Of a stretch of 5,548 bases of DNA, positions 4,650 to 5,548 are shown piece by piece. The notes beneath the pieces are model-generated. The model was not told the origin of the DNA, made no database searches, and saw nothing but the letters and a program-made list of their open reading frames with translations. Made by a program: the position numbers and the translations under genes. Numbering within the stretch: position 1 is the first letter of the stretch; each line of letters opens with the position of its first letter. The DNA comes from Trebonia sp. (GTDB taxonomy: Bacteria > Actinomycetota > Actinomycetes > Streptosporangiales > Streptosporangiaceae), in assembly GCA_030043595.1 (NCBI GenBank), contig JASHXJ010000574.1, positions 1 to 5,548 on the forward strand. Reading direction: 5' to 3'.

Positions 4650-5548
4650 TCAGACCACCCGGCCCGTTCGCATGACGGTGAGCACGGCGCCCGCGGCGAG
4701 CAGCACGATCGCGAGGGCGATGAACGCGCCGGCCAGCGGCAGCGGCTCGTGGGCCACGGTGAGCCTGAGGTCGATCGACGAGGCGATCCCGTCGAGCTCG
4801 CTCGCGTCGGACGCCGGATGGTACGTGCCGCCGGTGGTCTGCGAGATCGACTCGAGCGTGGCCGGGTCGAGTGCGGTGAACAGGTGGTAGCCGTCGACGT
4901 CGACGGTGGTACCCGCGATGGTGCCGACGCCGACGGTGTCGATGTGCACGCCGGCCTTCTCGGCGACCGAGGCGGCCGTGTCGGCGCTGGGGTCCGCGCC
5001 TGAGCTGCCGCCGGTGCCAGTGCTGTCCCCGGCTCCAGCCTCGGCGCCGCCGAAACCGCTCTCGTCCTGCCCGTCGGAGAACAGCACGATGGTGGCCGAG
5101 GGCCAGTAGCCGATGTCCGGCGCGCTGCCGTTGCGGCCGATGGTGACCGTCCTGCGCGTGATGGCGGACAGCGAGGCGAGGATAGCGTCGGCCAGCGACG
5201 TGCCGCCCCCGGCTGTCAGCTTGCTGACCGCCGCCGCGGCCGTCGTGTGATCGCTGGTCGGCAGCGCTGCCTCCAGGCCGCCCTGCTGGAACGCGATGAC
5301 GCCGATCTCGACGCTGCCCGGCTGGGCGTTGATGAACGACAGTGCCGCTTTCTTCGCGGCGTCAAGGCGGCTGGGCGACACGTCGGTGGCGGCCATGCTG
5401 CCCGAGACGTCCATGGCGAGGATCACGGTGCCGGAGGCATGGGTCACCGGCACGGACGCCGCCGGGCCGGCGACGGCGACCGACAGGACCGCGATGCCGG
5501 CGATGGTGAGCCACACGCCGGCCAGCCGTGTCCCGCCGCGGCCCCGGC
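4650..5548 (-). CDS. Membrane-anchored VWA domain protein (BatA-like), upstream copy, 5' end outside window
   Basis: The coding frame stays open to the right edge (5548), so the N-terminus is missing. A GTG at 5516 is possible but would start inside a membrane segment. The codons before it read RGRGGTRLAG, a basic loop matching the one before the second membrane segment of the downstream copy, so the true start is probably beyond the window. Visible, numbering from 5516: membrane segment about 1-20, VWA domain about 30-250 with intact MIDAS (D36, S38, S40 in DVSGS; T106 in GGTSLAD; D148 in FSDGQ), then a C-terminal membrane segment (259-282) and a short basic tail. An acidic Gly/Ser-rich loop follows the D148 motif. 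Its TGA abuts the ATG of the next gene, marking a co-translated pair. The function is inferred as for the downstream copy, and the two may act as partners. Confidence 0.9.
   Translation of the reverse strand, partial: RGRGGTRLAGVWLTIAGIAVLSVAVAGPAASVPVTHASGTVILAMDVSGSMAATDVSPSRLDAAKKAALSFINAQPGSVEIGVIAFQQGGLEAALPTSDHTTAAAAVSKLTAGGGTSLADAILASLSAITRRTVTIGRNGSAPDIGYWPSATIVLFSDGQDESGFGGAEAGAGDSTGTGGSSGADPSADTAASVAEKAGVHIDTVGVGTIAGTTVDVDGYHLFTALDPATLESISQTTGGTYHPASDASELDGIASSIDLRLTVAHEPLPLAGAFIALAIVLLAAGAVLTVMRTGRVV

Noticed and set aside
4078..4890. Long plus-strand open frame of 270 codons
   Set aside because: It lies wholly opposite two VWA genes with clear motifs; its Ser/Arg/Ala-rich product looks like the antisense of biased GC-rich codons.

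Overview
The window looks like chromosomal DNA of a high-GC actinobacterium. G+C is very high, third codon positions are strongly G/C biased, and Shine-Dalgarno sites are AGGAGG-like and often precede GTG starts. The families also fit: a TetR regulator with a probable leaderless start, a dodecin, a RibD_C-type reductase, and tandem membrane-anchored von Willebrand A (VWA) proteins. The genus cannot be named from this sequence. No tRNA, rRNA, CRISPR array, insertion sequence or phage gene is visible.

Layout from left to right: (1) positions 1-94 are a regulatory region with a GTTAA-N6-TTAAC inverted repeat. (2) A TetR-family regulator runs rightward (95-703). (3) A dodecin gene runs leftward (715-939) and converges on it across 11 bp, with a GC-rich hairpin at the junction. 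(4) A 167-bp intergenic region (940-1106) holds a 13-bp perfect palindrome. (5) A probable small gene of 62 codons runs rightward (1107-1295) and overlaps by 25 bp the end of (6), a leftward gene (1271-2839) for a secreted protein with eight repeats, each with a Trp and a Cys-x5-Cys pair, possibly a beta-propeller. (7) A divergent gene for a 188-residue RibD_C/DHFR-like reductase runs rightward (2987-3553). (8) Two leftward, translationally coupled VWA genes fill the rest. The upstream one (4650-5548) is cut by the window edge and the downstream one (3564-4649) is complete.

The two VWA genes form one operon, probably the distal part of a MoxR-DUF58-VWA type locus whose earlier genes would lie beyond position 5548. 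The other genes look like separate short transcription units. The least ordinary items are the uncharacterised repeat protein, whose C-terminal repeats are almost identical in DNA, and the small Trp/Cys-containing protein encoded against its 3' end. Nothing here proves a new multi-gene system.
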